64,000 bases of DNA, taken from positions 1 through 64,000 of the forward strand of contig NZ_AUAF01000007.1 of NCBI RefSeq assembly GCF_000428585.1. Reading direction: 5' to 3'. This DNA comes from Zooshikella ganghwensis DSM 15267. GTDB taxonomy: Bacteria > Pseudomonadota > Gammaproteobacteria > Pseudomonadales > Zooshikellaceae. The stretch's first letter is position 1, and each line of letters begins with the position of its first letter. This document shows, piece after piece, positions 39,164 to 49,409 of this stretch. The position numbers and the translations under genes were made by a program. Below the pieces are notes generated by a model. That model worked only from the letters and a program-made list of their open reading frames with translations. It did not search any database and had not been told where the DNA came from.

Positions 39164-39457
39164 ATCAATGACCTTAACGCGATCTTACACTTAAAGAGTT
39201 TGACCAAGTTGACACACGTTAGAATTAAAAGTTCTTACATTGTACGGGTTTAGCACTTGGATGCTAGCCGTGCAATCCCTTATGCTGTCGATTTTTTGAC
39301 ATTAAATGTTCGTTAAGCCACAACGCATATACTCTGTAGGCTATTTGCGATGTAGCTTAAAAAAGCGGTTGATTATTCAGAGCCTGTGAAGCTGTGGAAA
39401 TGAAGTAGTGGCTATGGTTTTATTCAAGCTAATTCGCATCACAAATTTTCGGTACCT

Positions 39458-40156
39458 ATGATTCGATTACCACGTTTGTTACCTGGACAAGTTTATTTTC
39501 CACCTGTGTCACAAGCCTTAAAAGAGCCCAATGGGCTGCTGGCTATGGGTGGAGATTTAGAAGCTTCTAGCTTGGTTAGGGCTTACCGGCAAGGTGTTTT
39601 TCCTTGGTTTAATGAGGGGGAACCTATTCTGTGGTGGAGTCCTGACCCTAGACTTGTCTTATTTCCACATGCTGTTCATGTTAGCCGTAGTTTGCAAAAA
39701 ACGCTTAACCGCAAACAGTTTAGCTTTACCTTCAATCAAGCTTTCAATGAAGTTATAACAGCCTGTGCAGCTCCTCGAACAAAGCAAGTTGGAACCTGGA
39801 TAACACCACACATGTTGTCAGCTTATCTTACTTTACATGAGCAAGGCATTGCTCACTCTATTGAATGTTGGCAAGGTGCTCAGCTGGTGGGAGGACTCTA
39901 TGGTGTGGCCATTGGCCGAATATTTTTTGGCGAGTCTATGTTTAGTAAAGTATCAGATGCCTCTAAATGCACTTTGGTTGCTTTGGCCAGGCAGCTGGAT
40001 GCATGGCAGTTTGGCTTAATTGATTGCCAGGTAGAAAGTGACCATTTAATGCGTATGGGGGCTGAAACCCTTTCCCGAGAATCTTTTCTAAACTACTTAG
40101 AAAGGTATTGTTCAATACAAGGTCCTGAGCAATGGTCGATGACTGTGGATATTTGA
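39458..40156 (+). CDS. aat: leucyl/phenylalanyl-tRNA-protein transferase
   Basis: A 232-residue Aat enzyme: [55 protein letters not shown]-like and [34 protein letters not shown]. It adds Leu or Phe to N-terminal Lys or Arg to make primary N-degrons for ClpS-ClpAP, and both partners are encoded a few genes away (41784-44478). It is followed at 29 bases by ate. This is the classic aat-ate-infA-clpA neighbourhood. Confidence 0.96.
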   Translation: MIRLPRLLPGQVYFPPVSQALKEPNGLLAMGGDLEASSLVRAYRQGVFPWFNEGEPILWWSPDPRLVLFPHAVHVSRSLQKTLNRKQFSFTFNQAFNEVITACAAPRTKQVGTWITPHMLSAYLTLHEQGIAHSIECWQGAQLVGGLYGVAIGRIFFGESMFSKVSDASKCTLVALARQLDAWQFGLIDCQVESDHLMRMGAETLSRESFLNYLERYCSIQGPEQWSMTVDI

Positions 40157-40185
40157 TTTAATTGTCTGATAACTATGAAAAGACT

Positions 40186-40893
40186 ATGTCAGAGTTAAAG
40201 GAATTAAAATTTTTTGCGACCCATCCTCATACCTGTAGCTATTTGCCTGATCAGGAGGCTACCACACTGTTTCTTGATCCGAATAAGGAGCTAAGTACAG
40301 TTTTGTACAGTCAGCTTACTGACTTTGGTTTTCGACGAAGTGGTCAGCACTTGTATCGTCCACATTGTCGCTACTGTCAGGCTTGTATTCCCGCAAGAAT
40401 TCCTGTTGCACGCTTTCAACGCAAGCGACGTTTTCAGCGTATCTGGCAAAAAAATAAAGACTTGGTGGTTGAGGTGGTTAACCCCAGTAGTGAAGATGAG
40501 ATTTACCACCTTTATGAAAAGTACATTTTTCTTCGGCATCAGGATGGCGACATGTTCCCACCCAGCAAAGAGCAGTTTGAGTCTTTTTTAGTGGGGGGCT
40601 GGGATTTTGCCCAGTTTTATCTTTTTTGGGAGCAGTCAAGGCTGATTTCAGTAGCGGTTACCGACCAGTTAGCTAATGGCTTATCGGCAATCTATACCTT
40701 TTATGATCCAGAGTATAGCCAGCGCAGCCTAGGTACCTTTGCGGTTTTATGGCAAGTAGAAGCTTGTCAGCTATTAGGGTTGGATTATGTGTATTTAGGG
40801 TACTGGATAAAGTCTTGTCAAAAAATGCAATACAAAGGGGAATATCGTCCGCTGGAGGTTTTTGTTAATAATAAGTGGATAGAGTTGCAGTAA
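40186..40893 (+). CDS. bpt: aspartate/glutamate leucyltransferase (Ate/Bpt)
   Basis: A 235-residue Bpt/Ate-type transferase that adds leucine to N-terminal Asp or Glu. The ATG at 40186 gives MSELKELKFFATHPHTCSYLP, which matches the family start; a TTG 24 bases upstream adds an unrelated peptide. The family has a Cys cluster, CRYCQACIPARIPV, and a GNAT-like core with FWEQSRLISVAVTDQL, FYDPEYSQRSLGTFAVLWQV and GYWIKSCQKMQYKGEYRPLE. With aat, clpS and clpA it forms a local N-end-rule set. Confidence 0.93.
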   Translation: MSELKELKFFATHPHTCSYLPDQEATTLFLDPNKELSTVLYSQLTDFGFRRSGQHLYRPHCRYCQACIPARIPVARFQRKRRFQRIWQKNKDLVVEVVNPSSEDEIYHLYEKYIFLRHQDGDMFPPSKEQFESFLVGGWDFAQFYLFWEQSRLISVAVTDQLANGLSAIYTFYDPEYSQRSLGTFAVLWQVEACQLLGLDYVYLGYWIKSCQKMQYKGEYRPLEVFVNNKWIELQ

Positions 40894-41241
40894 TATGCTT
40901 TATGCCTACAATTAAGGTCTGATGACACTTAGGGAAGAGTTACTCGTTTCACTTAGCGCTGAGCTAGTCAGTATTTGTTTCGGTCATATCACCCCTGGCA
41001 GGCACTAAGGCAGGTTTTAATTTCTAAGAAGCTTTTCCTTCTGTTCATTTCTAGTGAAGCGTGGCTATATGGAGCCAGTTTTTTCTTCTGGGCTGAGAAA
41101 AATGTCGTCATAAAATACGATATTGTTATAGCAACCTTTACTTTTCTAGTTGTTTTCAGGCAGAATTCACCCCTATTTTGGGCTGGTCATGGCTAGGCCT
41201 GATACAGACTTGGTAAGTAACATGAAGAGGTAAAGCGCCGA
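40894..41241. other. gap upstream of infA
   Basis: About 350 bases between bpt and infA. An open frame at 40975-41196 would give a short hydrophobic peptide, but it has no ribosome site or family resemblance and is not called. The infA promoter is expected near the right end; AAGAGG lies about ten bases before the infA ATG. Confidence 0.4.
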
Positions 41242-41460
41242 ATGGCAAAAGAAGATTCAATTGAAATGGAAGGTACAGTTATTGATACCCTCCCTAATAC
41301 TATGTTTCGCGTTGAGCTGGAAAATGGTCATGTAGTGACTGCTCATATTTCTGGCAAGATGCGTAAAAATTACATCCGTATTTTAACGGGCGATAAAGTA
41401 CGCGTTGAGTTAACGCCTTATGACTTAAGTAAAGGGCGTATCACGTATCGTGCACGTTGA
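41242..41460 (+). CDS. infA: translation initiation factor IF-1
   Basis: A 72-residue S1/OB-fold protein, full length: [51 protein letters not shown] and [14 protein letters not shown]. It binds the ribosomal A site during initiation. It is placed between ate and clpA, as in many gammaproteobacteria. A strong terminator-like hairpin lies about 200 bases downstream. Confidence 0.98.
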   Translation: MAKEDSIEMEGTVIDTLPNTMFRVELENGHVVTAHISGKMRKNYIRILTGDKVRVELTPYDLSKGRITYRAR

Positions 41461-41658
41461 TAACCTTTGCAAAAAGGTATGCTGCTATAAGGCTGTTTGT
41501 GTACGTTTTATTTATGAGTGATGATTAGCGTTAATTCTCATCTTTTTAACACTGACACCCGGTGATTTCATGCAATAGTAGAGATCATTTTTGCTGATGA
41601 AGACTACTGTGTAAAGCGAGTGCAGTGCATAGCATTTAATAGTCTAATAGTTTGAAAG

Positions 41659-41701
41659 CATCCGAATAGCAGTTGGCTCTGTTATTCGGATGTTTTTGTT
41701 T
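41659..41701 (+). terminator. intrinsic terminator downstream of infA
   Basis: CATCCGAATA (41659-41668) and TATTCGGATG (41683-41692) form a perfect 10-bp stem with a 14-base loop, followed by TTTTTGTTT. The distance of about 200 bases from the infA stop leaves room for a long 3' UTR or a small RNA, but no such RNA could be identified by eye. Confidence 0.8.
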
Positions 41702-41783
41702 GAGAGTGCGGCTTTTGGGTGAGAGGAGATATCGTTGGCTGCTGAGTATGCCCCAGATAGACAGAAACTGAGGCATAATTGAG

Positions 41784-44042
41784 TTAATGATCTTCTAGCT
41801 CAAAGTTCAGCTCATCTTCTTTGACAAAGACTTTGACAGTTCCTCCATTACCGGCCAACTTGCCGAAGAGGATCTGTTCTGCCAGAGGCTTTTTCAATAC
41901 GTCTTGAATGACGCGTACCATGGGCCGGGCACCCATTTGTTTGTCGTAGCCTTTATCTGCCAGCCAAGCTCGGGCTTCTTCATCCACTTCCAGCAAGACT
42001 TTTTTATCATCCAGTTGGCTCTGTAGCTCAGTGAGAAATTTATCCACCACATGCTTGATAGTTTCTTCAGTAAGTGGCTGAAACTGAATAATGCCATCAA
42101 GACGGTTACGAAATTCTGGGGTAAAAGTCTTCTTGATAACTTCCATGGCATCTGTTGAGTGATCTTGCTCTGTAAAACCAATTGAGGCTCGACTGGTTTG
42201 TTCTGCACCGGCATTGGTAGTCATTACCAGAATGACATTACGAAAGTCAGCCTTACGACCATTGTTGTCTGTTAGTGTGCCATGATCCATAACTTGAAGG
42301 AGTAAGTTAAATACTTCAGGATGCGCCTTTTCAATTTCATCCATGAGTAATACACAGTGTGGCGACTTGTTAATCGCCTCAGTGAGCAAGCCTCCCTGAT
42401 CATAGCCAACATAGCCTGGTGGAGCACCAATTAATCGCGAAACCGTGTGCCGCTCCATATACTCGGACATATCAAAACGAACCAGCTCAATGCCAAGAAT
42501 TTCGGCAAGTTGGCGACTGACTTCTGTTTTACCAACCCCTGTTGGCCCGGCGAATAGAAATGAGCCTACAGGTTTTTCTGGGGCTTTTAATCCAGCACGG
42601 GATAGCTTGATAGCGGTGGTCAATGAATCAATAGCTTCACTTTGGCCAAAGACAACCATTTTTAAATTGCGCTCTAGATTTTTAAGTACTTCTTTGTCTG
42701 ATGCTGAAACACTTTTAGGTGGAATCCGTGCAATTTTGGCCACAATAGTTTCGATATCGGCGACACCAATCGTTTTTTTGCGCTTGTTTTCGGGTTGTAA
42801 GCGTTGAAAAGCACCTGCTTCATCAATAACGTCGATTGCTTTATCTGGCATATGACGATCATTGATATAACGATCAGCTAACTCTGAGGCTGCCTTTAAG
42901 GCAGTATCCGTGTATTTAATGGCATGGTGTTCTTCAAAGCGAGATTTAAGACCCTTGAGAATCTGAAAAGTATCTTCCACAGAGGGTTCATTGACATCAA
43001 CTTTCTGAAAACGTCTGGCCAATGCACGGTCTTTTTCAAAAATACCACGAAACTCTTGAAAGGTCGTAGAGCCAATACAACGTAACTCTCCTGACGTCAA
43101 TAAAGGCTTAAGTAAATTGGACGCATCCATAACGCCACCGGAGGCGGCTCCTGCGCCAATAATGGTATGAATTTCATCAATGAACAGGATGGCATGGCGT
43201 TTTTTACGCAGTTCAGCCAGTAGGTGTTTAAAGCGTTTTTCGAAGTCACCGCGGTATTTAGTTCCTGCCAGCAACGCCCCCATATCTAACGAGTAAATGG
43301 TAGCATCATTTAAGATATCAGGTACTTCACCATCGACCACACGCTTGGCCAACCCCTCAGCAATAGCCGTTTTACCTACTCCAGCTTCTCCTACTAATAA
43401 GGGGTTATTTTTACGCCGACGTGTCAGTATTTGCGAAACACGCTCTAATTCGCTGTCACGTCCTACAAGGGGGTCAATGCGGCCTAACCTTGCCTGCTCA
43501 TTAAGGTTGGTAGCATAATTCTCTAGCGGGTTACTAGACGCGGTTCCTTCTGCAGTCCCCTCTTCTTCTTGTTCATGGCCTACATCTTCTTGTTCAGAGG
43601 TGCCTGGCACTTTTGAAATGCCGTGTGCGATATAATTAACAACATCAATGCGGGCAATGGTTTGCTGTTTAAGAAAATAAACTGCCTGACTTTCTTGCTC
43701 GCTAAAAATAGCGACTAATACATTTGCGCCTGTAACTTCTTTTTTGCCAGAGCTTTGCACATGAAAGACAGCCCGCTGTAATACTCGTTGAAAGCCCAAC
43801 GTGGGCTGTGTTTCGCGTTCTTGTTCATTACTGGGAATTAGCGGCGTTGTGGAGTCAACAAACTCGGTGAGGTCTCTACGCAAACGATCCATATCAGCGC
43901 CACAAGCTCTCAACACCTTTAACGCGGCTTCATTGTCCAATAGTGCTAGTAGTAGGTGCTCCACGGTCATAAACTCATGCCGTTTTGCCCGAGCGTCCTT
44001 GAAAGCAAGGTTCAGGGTCACTTCGAGGTCTTTGTTCAGCAT
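41784..44042 (-). CDS. clpA: ATP-dependent Clp protease ATP-binding subunit ClpA
   Basis: A 752-residue Hsp100 unfoldase. The N domain (1-145) binds ClpS. D1 has Walker A LLVGEAGVGKTAIAEGLA and Walker B AILFIDEIHTIIGAGAASGG. D2 has FAGPTGVGKTEVSRQLA, VRFDMSEYMERHTVSRLIGAPPGYVGYD and VLLMDEIEKAHPEVFNLL. The IGF/IGL-type ClpP-docking loop region is near SRASIGFTEQD. It pairs with ClpP encoded elsewhere. It lies 37 bases after clpS in the same direction, so it is probably co-transcribed. Confidence 0.97.
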   Translation of the reverse strand: MLNKDLEVTLNLAFKDARAKRHEFMTVEHLLLALLDNEAALKVLRACGADMDRLRRDLTEFVDSTTPLIPSNEQERETQPTLGFQRVLQRAVFHVQSSGKKEVTGANVLVAIFSEQESQAVYFLKQQTIARIDVVNYIAHGISKVPGTSEQEDVGHEQEEEGTAEGTASSNPLENYATNLNEQARLGRIDPLVGRDSELERVSQILTRRRKNNPLLVGEAGVGKTAIAEGLAKRVVDGEVPDILNDATIYSLDMGALLAGTKYRGDFEKRFKHLLAELRKKRHAILFIDEIHTIIGAGAASGGVMDASNLLKPLLTSGELRCIGSTTFQEFRGIFEKDRALARRFQKVDVNEPSVEDTFQILKGLKSRFEEHHAIKYTDTALKAASELADRYINDRHMPDKAIDVIDEAGAFQRLQPENKRKKTIGVADIETIVAKIARIPPKSVSASDKEVLKNLERNLKMVVFGQSEAIDSLTTAIKLSRAGLKAPEKPVGSFLFAGPTGVGKTEVSRQLAEILGIELVRFDMSEYMERHTVSRLIGAPPGYVGYDQGGLLTEAINKSPHCVLLMDEIEKAHPEVFNLLLQVMDHGTLTDNNGRKADFRNVILVMTTNAGAEQTSRASIGFTEQDHSTDAMEVIKKTFTPEFRNRLDGIIQFQPLTEETIKHVVDKFLTELQSQLDDKKVLLEVDEEARAWLADKGYDKQMGARPMVRVIQDVLKKPLAEQILFGKLAGNGGTVKVFVKEDELNFELEDH

Positions 44043-44079
44043 ACTGGTACCTTAAGCATTCGCCATTAACTTTTGCTAT

Positions 44080-44478
44080 TTAATTAGCTTTTTCTATTGT
44101 GCAGAGCAGTGGATGTTGGTTCTCTCTAGAATATTGATTAACCTGCTCGGCTTTAGTTTCGGCAATGTCGCGGGTAAAGACCCCACAAATCCCTTTCCCT
44201 TCTGTGTGCACCTTCAACATTACCTGAGTGGCTTTCTCACGGTTCATGCTAAAAAACACTTCTAAGACTTCGACTACAAAGTCCATTGGTGTGTAGTCGT
44301 CATTGAGCAGGACCACCTTATACATTGGCGGTGGTTTAAGTTTCGGCTTAGCTGGCGCAACAAGAAGTTGACCATCCTCATCGAAACTTTCTTGTCCGTC
44401 CTCATTTTCTAATGTTAGACGAAGTTCCTTTAGTTTACCCATTGCATACCAATCTGTTTTTTCACGACCAAGATTCAT
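44080..44478 (-). CDS. clpS: ClpS adaptor (N-degron recognition)
   Basis: A ClpS of up to 132 residues. The folded core runs from about residue 50: [27 protein letters not shown] (the NDDYTPM degron pocket), [33 protein letters not shown] and the C-terminal [10 protein letters not shown]. It delivers Leu/Phe/Trp/Tyr N-degrons to ClpA. The start is uncertain: ATG 44478 gives a 12-residue extension over ATG 44442 and neither has a clear ribosome site. It is divergent from cspD. Confidence 0.95.
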   Translation of the reverse strand: MNLGREKTDWYAMGKLKELRLTLENEDGQESFDEDGQLLVAPAKPKLKPPPMYKVVLLNDDYTPMDFVVEVLEVFFSMNREKATQVMLKVHTEGKGICGVFTRDIAETKAEQVNQYSRENQHPLLCTIEKAN

Positions 44479-44654
44479 AAAGTAAGTATAATACCTTGCT
44501 TATGCTACAAATGCAGTTGTTAAAAACTTGACAGAAACCGCTGCATGTTAAACACTAGTTTAAAAACCACGCGTTGGTTTAAGTGTCTTATGTGTGACAA
44601 TGTGACGTGAAATTTTGTGACGAGGGACAGTGTCGCATATTTGTTGTAGGAACT

Positions 44655-44688
44655 ACTCCGCAAGGAGTTTTTGCAGAGGGAATAAAGC
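44655..44688 (+). promoter_or_regulatory. short hairpin in cspD leader next to the ribosome site
   Basis: ACTCC-GCAA-GGAGT (44655-44668) forms a five-base stem capped by a GNRA tetraloop and is followed by TTTTT (to 44672). AGAGGG, the ribosome site, starts two bases later, and the cspD ATG is at 44689. It could be a weak attenuator or a temperature-sensitive leader element. The stem is short, so this remains tentative. Confidence 0.4.
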
Positions 44689-44970
44689 ATGCCAACAGGT
44701 AAAGTTAAATGGTTTAATAACGCAAAAGGATACGGATTTATTTTGCCTGAAGATAGTAATGAAGACCTGTTTGTGCACTATTCATCAATTGAGATGGATG
44801 GCTACAAAACACTAAAAGCGGGACAGCAAGTGAACTTTGACATTTTACAGGGACCAAAAGGGCTTCACGCGATTAATATAGTACCTGTAGAAGATAAAAG
44901 TGAACATGAACCAAGGGACGCTCAACCCAGCCATATTCACTCGGCAGATGATGTACATCTTCCAGCGTAA
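44689..44970 (+). CDS. cspD: cold-shock-domain protein CspD
   Basis: A 93-residue protein whose first 66 residues are a cold-shock domain: TGKVKWFNNAKGYGFILPEDSNEDLFVHYSSI, with RNP1 (KGYGFI) and RNP2 (LFVHY), then GQQVNFDILQGPKGLHAINI. The acidic His-rich tail (about 67-93) is of the type seen in longer CspD-like proteins. In E. coli, CspD, encoded next to clpS, binds single-stranded DNA and slows replication in stationary phase. The position here is the same. A terminator follows. Confidence 0.93.
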   Translation: MPTGKVKWFNNAKGYGFILPEDSNEDLFVHYSSIEMDGYKTLKAGQQVNFDILQGPKGLHAINIVPVEDKSEHEPRDAQPSHIHSADDVHLPA

Positions 44971-45013
44971 ATTATTGGTGTCTGTTTGAGTGAAAAACCA
45001 TAACAGGTTTAAA

Positions 45014-45037
45014 AAAAGGGGCTAATCAGCCCCTTTT
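45014..45037. terminator. bidirectional intrinsic terminator between cspD and icd
   Basis: AAAAGGGGCT (45014-45023), AATC loop and AGCCCCTTTT (45028-45037). A- and T-rich ends flank a GC core, so it can serve both convergent genes. Confidence 0.9.
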
Positions 45038-45090
45038 CTGTAAGCGTTGTTATGCTTTCATACTACCCATTAACCTTACTAGGCTCGGGA

Positions 45091-46347
45091 CTACATGTTA
45101 GCAACAATAGCATCCGCAAACTCGGAGCATTTCAGTAGAGAAGCACCTTCCATCAACCGCTCAAAATCATAGGTTACAGTTTTTGCACCTATTGCCCCTT
45201 CCATCCCTTTAATAATTAAGTCAGCTGCTTCTGTCCAGCCCATATGACGTAACATCATTTCTGCAGAAAGAACCAATGAACCAGGGTTTACTTTGTCCTG
45301 CCCGGCATATTTTGGTGCTGTTCCATGTGTAGCCTCAAAAATGGCGACGTTATCGCTGAGGTTGGCACCTGGAGCGATACCTATTCCACCTACTTCAGCC
45401 GCTAAGGCATCAGATAGATAATCACCATTTAAATTTAAAGTAGCGATGACATCATACTCTGCTGGGCGTAGAAGAATTTGTTGCAACATAGCATCAGCAA
45501 TGACATCTTTTATGATGATCTCACGGCCTGTGTTGGGGTTTTTAAAAGTACACCAAGGACCGCCATCCAATAGTTTTGCGCCAAACTCTTGCTGAGCCAA
45601 CTCGTAGCCCCACTCTTTAAACGCCCCCTCAGTGTATTTCATGATATTGCCTTTGTGGACAAGGGTGACGGATGATTTGTCATTGTCGATAGCATATTGA
45701 ATAGCACGGCGTACCAGACGCTTAGTACCTTCTTCAGAAACAGGTTTAACACCAATACCACAGTTTTCGTCAAAACGAATTTTAGTGACACCCATTTCTT
45801 CTTTTAAAAACTTGATGACCTTATTCGCTTCAGGGGTGCCTGCTTTCCATTCGACACCTGCGTAAATATCTTCGGAGTTCTCGCGGAAAATACACATATC
45901 AACATCTTGAGGGTTTTTGATTGGGCTTGGCACACCAGTGAACCAGCGTACAGGACGTTGACAAACATACAGATCAAGTTCTTGACGAAGTGCTACGTTT
46001 AATGAGCGAATGCCACCACCGACAGGTGTTGTCAATGGGCCTTTAATACCAACGGCAAATTCTTTAAATGCTTCAAGTGTTTCTTCGGGTAGCCAGGTGT
46101 TCTCGTCATAGACCTGAGTGGCTTTTTCACCTGAATATACCTCCATCCAGGCGATTTTTTTGCTACCACTGTAAGCTTTTTGTACAGCGCTATCGACAAC
46201 GTTAATCATGGCTGGAGTGACATCAATGCCTATGCCATCCCCTTCAATGTAGGGAACAATCGGATTGTCAGGCACGTTGAGGGACAAGTCAGCATTAACC
46301 GTGATTTTTTCACCATGGGCTGGCACGTTGATGTGTTGATATCCCAT
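45091..46347 (-). CDS. icd: isocitrate dehydrogenase (NADP)
   Basis: A 418-residue enzyme, full length. It has [23 protein letters not shown] at the N-terminus, the substrate loop [34 protein letters not shown] with the regulatory serine region (GGGIRSLN), [11 protein letters not shown], the catalytic [44 protein letters not shown] and [13 protein letters not shown]. It makes 2-oxoglutarate in the TCA cycle. Malate synthase at the right end of the window implies a glyoxylate bypass, so the regulatory serine may be controlled by AceK. Confidence 0.97.
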   Translation of the reverse strand: MGYQHINVPAHGEKITVNADLSLNVPDNPIVPYIEGDGIGIDVTPAMINVVDSAVQKAYSGSKKIAWMEVYSGEKATQVYDENTWLPEETLEAFKEFAVGIKGPLTTPVGGGIRSLNVALRQELDLYVCQRPVRWFTGVPSPIKNPQDVDMCIFRENSEDIYAGVEWKAGTPEANKVIKFLKEEMGVTKIRFDENCGIGVKPVSEEGTKRLVRRAIQYAIDNDKSSVTLVHKGNIMKYTEGAFKEWGYELAQQEFGAKLLDGGPWCTFKNPNTGREIIIKDVIADAMLQQILLRPAEYDVIATLNLNGDYLSDALAAEVGGIGIAPGANLSDNVAIFEATHGTAPKYAGQDKVNPGSLVLSAEMMLRHMGWTEAADLIIKGMEGAIGAKTVTYDFERLMEGASLLKCSEFADAIVANM

Positions 46348-46658
46348 TACTTACTCCATTATTTCGTGTATGAATTTTTTGGTTGAAACACTGTATGACA
46401 ACCTTATTGGTGGCATTATTGTTGTAGGTTTTGCCTTAAAAGTCACGTACTTTTTCCTTGTAAATACAACATGATAGGTGGGATTTTTCTCGTGAATAAT
46501 GAATATAAATCTCAGTTTATTGCGTTATTTTATCGGCTGTTTTATACAGTTATTTTACGTGACTTTTTGATGGTGTAATTACATCACATAAATTAAGAAT
46601 AAATGTCTATGTATTAAATTATTTTAGTTTGCTGACATTATGAGCTGAGTGAACATAT
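46348..46658. other. gap upstream of icd
   Basis: About 310 bases, AT-rich, no coding frame. It must hold the icd promoter and the end of the moaCE transcript. No terminator or operator is clear. Confidence 0.4.
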
Positions 46659-47114
46659 TTATTTAAGCCACTTTTTTCTCGCCTCTTGGTCTGAAGTTTT
46701 TGCGGCTACCCAGTGGGCACCACTTGAATGCACTTCCTTTTTCCAAAATGGCGCTTCCGCTTTAAGGTAATCCATCACATAGGAAGCTGATTCAAAGGCG
46801 GCCTGACGATGTTGTGCTGCAGTGCCTACAAAAACTATTTGTTCGTGGGCGTATAATTTTCCAATACGATGAATAACCGTACAGCCTAAAATACTCCATC
46901 GATTAACAGCTTCTTCAGCAATTTTTGCTAATGTTGTTTTAGCCATAGCCGGATAACACTCAAGCTCCATGTGTTGTATATCACCTTGCTCACTGAACTC
47001 TCGGACTAAGCCTGTAAATGTTACTATGGCGCCTACACTTGGCGCTGCCTGTCGAAGCTGGTGATAGAGATAGTGATGAGCAAAATCATCTTCTTGAATT
47101 TTAATTATGATCAT
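46659..47114 (-). CDS. moaE: molybdopterin synthase catalytic subunit MoaE
   Basis: A 151-residue Moa[87 protein letters not shown]. This includes the active Lys-rich APFWKKE segment and the R of HRQAAF. It puts two sulfurs on cyclic pyranopterin monophosphate. It overlaps moaC by four bases (ATGA), so they are coupled. The small subunit MoaD, often between moaC and moaE, is not here and must be elsewhere. Confidence 0.95.
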   Translation of the reverse strand: MIIIKIQEDDFAHHYLYHQLRQAAPSVGAIVTFTGLVREFSEQGDIQHMELECYPAMAKTTLAKIAEEAVNRWSILGCTVIHRIGKLYAHEQIVFVGTAAQHRQAAFESASYVMDYLKAEAPFWKKEVHSSGAHWVAAKTSDQEARKKWLK

Positions 47115-47599
47115 GACGAGACCCGTTGCCAGTGACCAGACTTACCCCCTGTTTTTTCTAACAGGCAAGTATGCTCAATAACAATACCTTTATCGAAGGC
47201 TTTACACATATCATAGAGCGTTAACGCAGCAATGGAGGCGGCCGTTAAAGCTTCCATCTCAACCCCGGTTTTTCCGGCAAGTTTGCATTGAGCCAAAATT
47301 TGAACTTGGTGCTTGTCAGGATGCAGGTTAAAGTCAACAGATACGTTACTTAATGCTAGGCTGTGGCACAGGGGGATTAGATCAGCACAGCGCTTGGCTG
47401 CTTGTATTCCTGCAATTCTTGCGACTGCAAATACATCTCCCTTGGGGTTATCTTCAGTGAGTTTATTAAAGCTGTCAGCAGAAAAACAGACGATACTTTG
47501 TGCGGTTGCGGTTCGATAGGTCACTTGTTTTTCTGTGATATCCACCATATGGGCCTGGCCCAGTTTATCTAAGTGGGTAAAGGGCGATGTCTTTGTCAT
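47111..47599 (-). CDS. moaC: cyclic pyranopterin monophosphate synthase MoaC
   Basis: A 162-residue Moa[50 protein letters not shown] (the active-site H/C region), [33 protein letters not shown] and KTGGKSGHW. With MoaA it builds the first molybdenum-cofactor intermediate. It is first of two overlapping genes, moaC-moaE. Confidence 0.96.
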   Translation of the reverse strand: MTKTSPFTHLDKLGQAHMVDITEKQVTYRTATAQSIVCFSADSFNKLTEDNPKGDVFAVARIAGIQAAKRCADLIPLCHSLALSNVSVDFNLHPDKHQVQILAQCKLAGKTGVEMEALTAASIAALTLYDMCKAFDKGIVIEHTCLLEKTGGKSGHWQRVSS

Positions 47600-47750
47600 T
47601 TGCAGCTCGCTTAAGTGTTAATTCTTATCGTGGACCAGTGAAGAAAGCGTCCAGAACCATTACACAGTATGATGCTTATTTGTGTGTTTCTTGTAAATGA
47701 AAGCCATACTGTAAATAAAGTATCCCTCCTCTTTAAATTTGGATTTAGGC

Positions 47751-48215
47751 ATGACGGATAATTTTCAACCTTGGTGTCCTCGGGTAGCGGTTGCCTCCAT
47801 TGTCGAGTCAGAAAATAGATTTTTGCTGGTAGAAGAGACTATTTTCGGGGAGTTGGTTATAAACCAGCCCGCTGGTCATTTGGAATATGGCGAATCTCTG
47901 GTTGCCGCGGCTCAGCGGGAAACCCTTGAGGAGACAGGGTGGGAGATAAATGTGACAGGATTAGTGGGGATTTACCGATTTAATCCTCCACAATCTCCCG
48001 GTATTACATACCATCGTTTTTGTTTTGTGGGTGAGGCCGTCAATCATATTGGCCACCAACGCCTCGACGATGAAATAGAGCAAGTGCTCTGGCTTACACA
48101 TGCAGATATTATACAACGCAAGTCGTCATTACGGAGTCCATTAGTACTTCGCTGTATAGAGGACTATCAAAAGGGATATCGATATCCATTGGAACTTATT
48201 GTAGAGCCTGCGTAG
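47751..48215 (+). CDS. nudJ: Nudix hydrolase (NudJ-type)
   Basis: A 154-residue Nudix hydrolase: WCPRVAVASIVESENRFLLVEE, and the box GHLEYGESLVAAAQRETLEETGWE, which fits GX5EX7REUXEEXGU. It resembles E. coli NudJ (YmfB), a phosphatase for thiamine and nucleoside pyrophosphates. The ATG at 47751 is preferred to a TTG four codons earlier. It is immediately upstream of mnmA, as in E. coli (nudJ-mnmA-hflD-purB). Confidence 0.9.
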   Translation: MTDNFQPWCPRVAVASIVESENRFLLVEETIFGELVINQPAGHLEYGESLVAAAQRETLEETGWEINVTGLVGIYRFNPPQSPGITYHRFCFVGEAVNHIGHQRLDDEIEQVLWLTHADIIQRKSSLRSPLVLRCIEDYQKGYRYPLELIVEPA

Positions 48216-48262
48216 AATAGCACTTACTTAATATTAAACATGAATAGCATGTTCGGTAGTGT

Positions 48263-49390
48263 ATGAGTAACCAAGAATATCCTGAACCGCATAATACCCG
48301 CGTTATTGTTGGCATGTCTGGTGGTGTTGACTCTTCCGTTGCAGCCCTGAGCTTAAAGCAGCAAGGTTATCAGGTGGAAGGCCTGTTCATGAAAAACTGG
48401 GAAGAGGATGATGGCACTGAGTATTGTACTGCTCGTGAGGACTTAGCTGATGCCCTGGCGGTCTGTGACAAGCTGGGAATCCATCTGCATACGGCCAACT
48501 TTGCTGCTGAATACTGGGATAATGTGTTTGAGCACTTTTTACAAGAGTATCGTGCAGGAAGAACCCCTAACCCTGATATTTTATGTAACAAAGAAATTAA
48601 ATTTAAGGCATTTTTGGATTACGCTGAGCTGCTTGGCGCAGATTTTATTGCAACCGGGCATTATGCGCGTCGAAGTTTTAAAGATGGCAAAGCGTGCCTG
48701 CTGAAAGGTAAGGACCCTGATAAAGATCAAACCTACTTTTTACATGCCGTGGGTCATCAGCAACTGGCTAAAACATTATTCCCTGTAGGGGAAATGCATA
48801 AGCCTGATGTACGAAAACTGGCGGCTGAACATGATTTGATTACCCATAATAAAAAAGACAGTACAGGCATATGCTTTATTGGTGAGCGTCGGTTCAGCGA
48901 TTTTTTAAAGCGATATTTACCCGCACAGCCTGGCCCGATAAAAACGACAGAAGGTGAGCTTATTGGAGAACACCAAGGATTAATGTACCACACATTGGGA
49001 CAACGCCAAGGACTGGGTATTGGGGGGGTGAGCGGTGCTAATGAAGCGCCATGGTATGTCGTTGATAAGGATGTTGCGAATAATGTGCTGGTGGTAGCAC
49101 AAGGTAATCAGCATCCTTTGTTATTCTCTGAAGCACTGTTGGTCAGTCATGTTGACTGGGTGTCTGGAGACGGTCCCACTCTGCCTGTCAGGTTGCATGC
49201 TAAGGTACGTTATCGACAATCTGAGCAGCCTTGTGAAGTTCAACCCTTATCAACAGGTGGCTACTTAGTGATATTTGACCAGCCTCAGCGGGCTGTCACA
49301 CCAGGACAATCAGTGGTGTTTTATCAGGATGATTTATGTTTGGGGGGCGGTGTTATTGAATCCCGCTCACACACTAAACCGATAGAATAA
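48263..49390 (+). CDS. mnmA: tRNA-specific 2-thiouridylase MnmA
   Basis: A 375-residue enzyme: [34 protein letters not shown] (ATP-binding PP loop), [12 protein letters not shown] with the first active cysteine, [20 protein letters not shown] and [15 protein letters not shown] with the second cysteine. It uses sulfur from TusE (31194) to make 2-thiouridine 34 of Lys, Glu and Gln tRNAs. It is the third enzyme of the sulfur relay in this window and is followed by hflD and purB. Confidence 0.97.
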   Translation: MSNQEYPEPHNTRVIVGMSGGVDSSVAALSLKQQGYQVEGLFMKNWEEDDGTEYCTAREDLADALAVCDKLGIHLHTANFAAEYWDNVFEHFLQEYRAGRTPNPDILCNKEIKFKAFLDYAELLGADFIATGHYARRSFKDGKACLLKGKDPDKDQTYFLHAVGHQQLAKTLFPVGEMHKPDVRKLAAEHDLITHNKKDSTGICFIGERRFSDFLKRYLPAQPGPIKTTEGELIGEHQGLMYHTLGQRQGLGIGGVSGANEAPWYVVDKDVANNVLVVAQGNQHPLLFSEALLVSHVDWVSGDGPTLPVRLHAKVRYRQSEQPCEVQPLSTGGYLVIFDQPQRAVTPGQSVVFYQDDLCLGGGVIESRSHTKPIE

Positions 49391-49409
49391 ATATAGCTTT
49401 TCTCCATCA

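Noticed and set aside
40975-41196. 73-codon hydrophobic frame between bpt and infA
   Set aside because: No ribosome site, poor start context and no recognised domain; the region behaves as an intergenic promoter gap.
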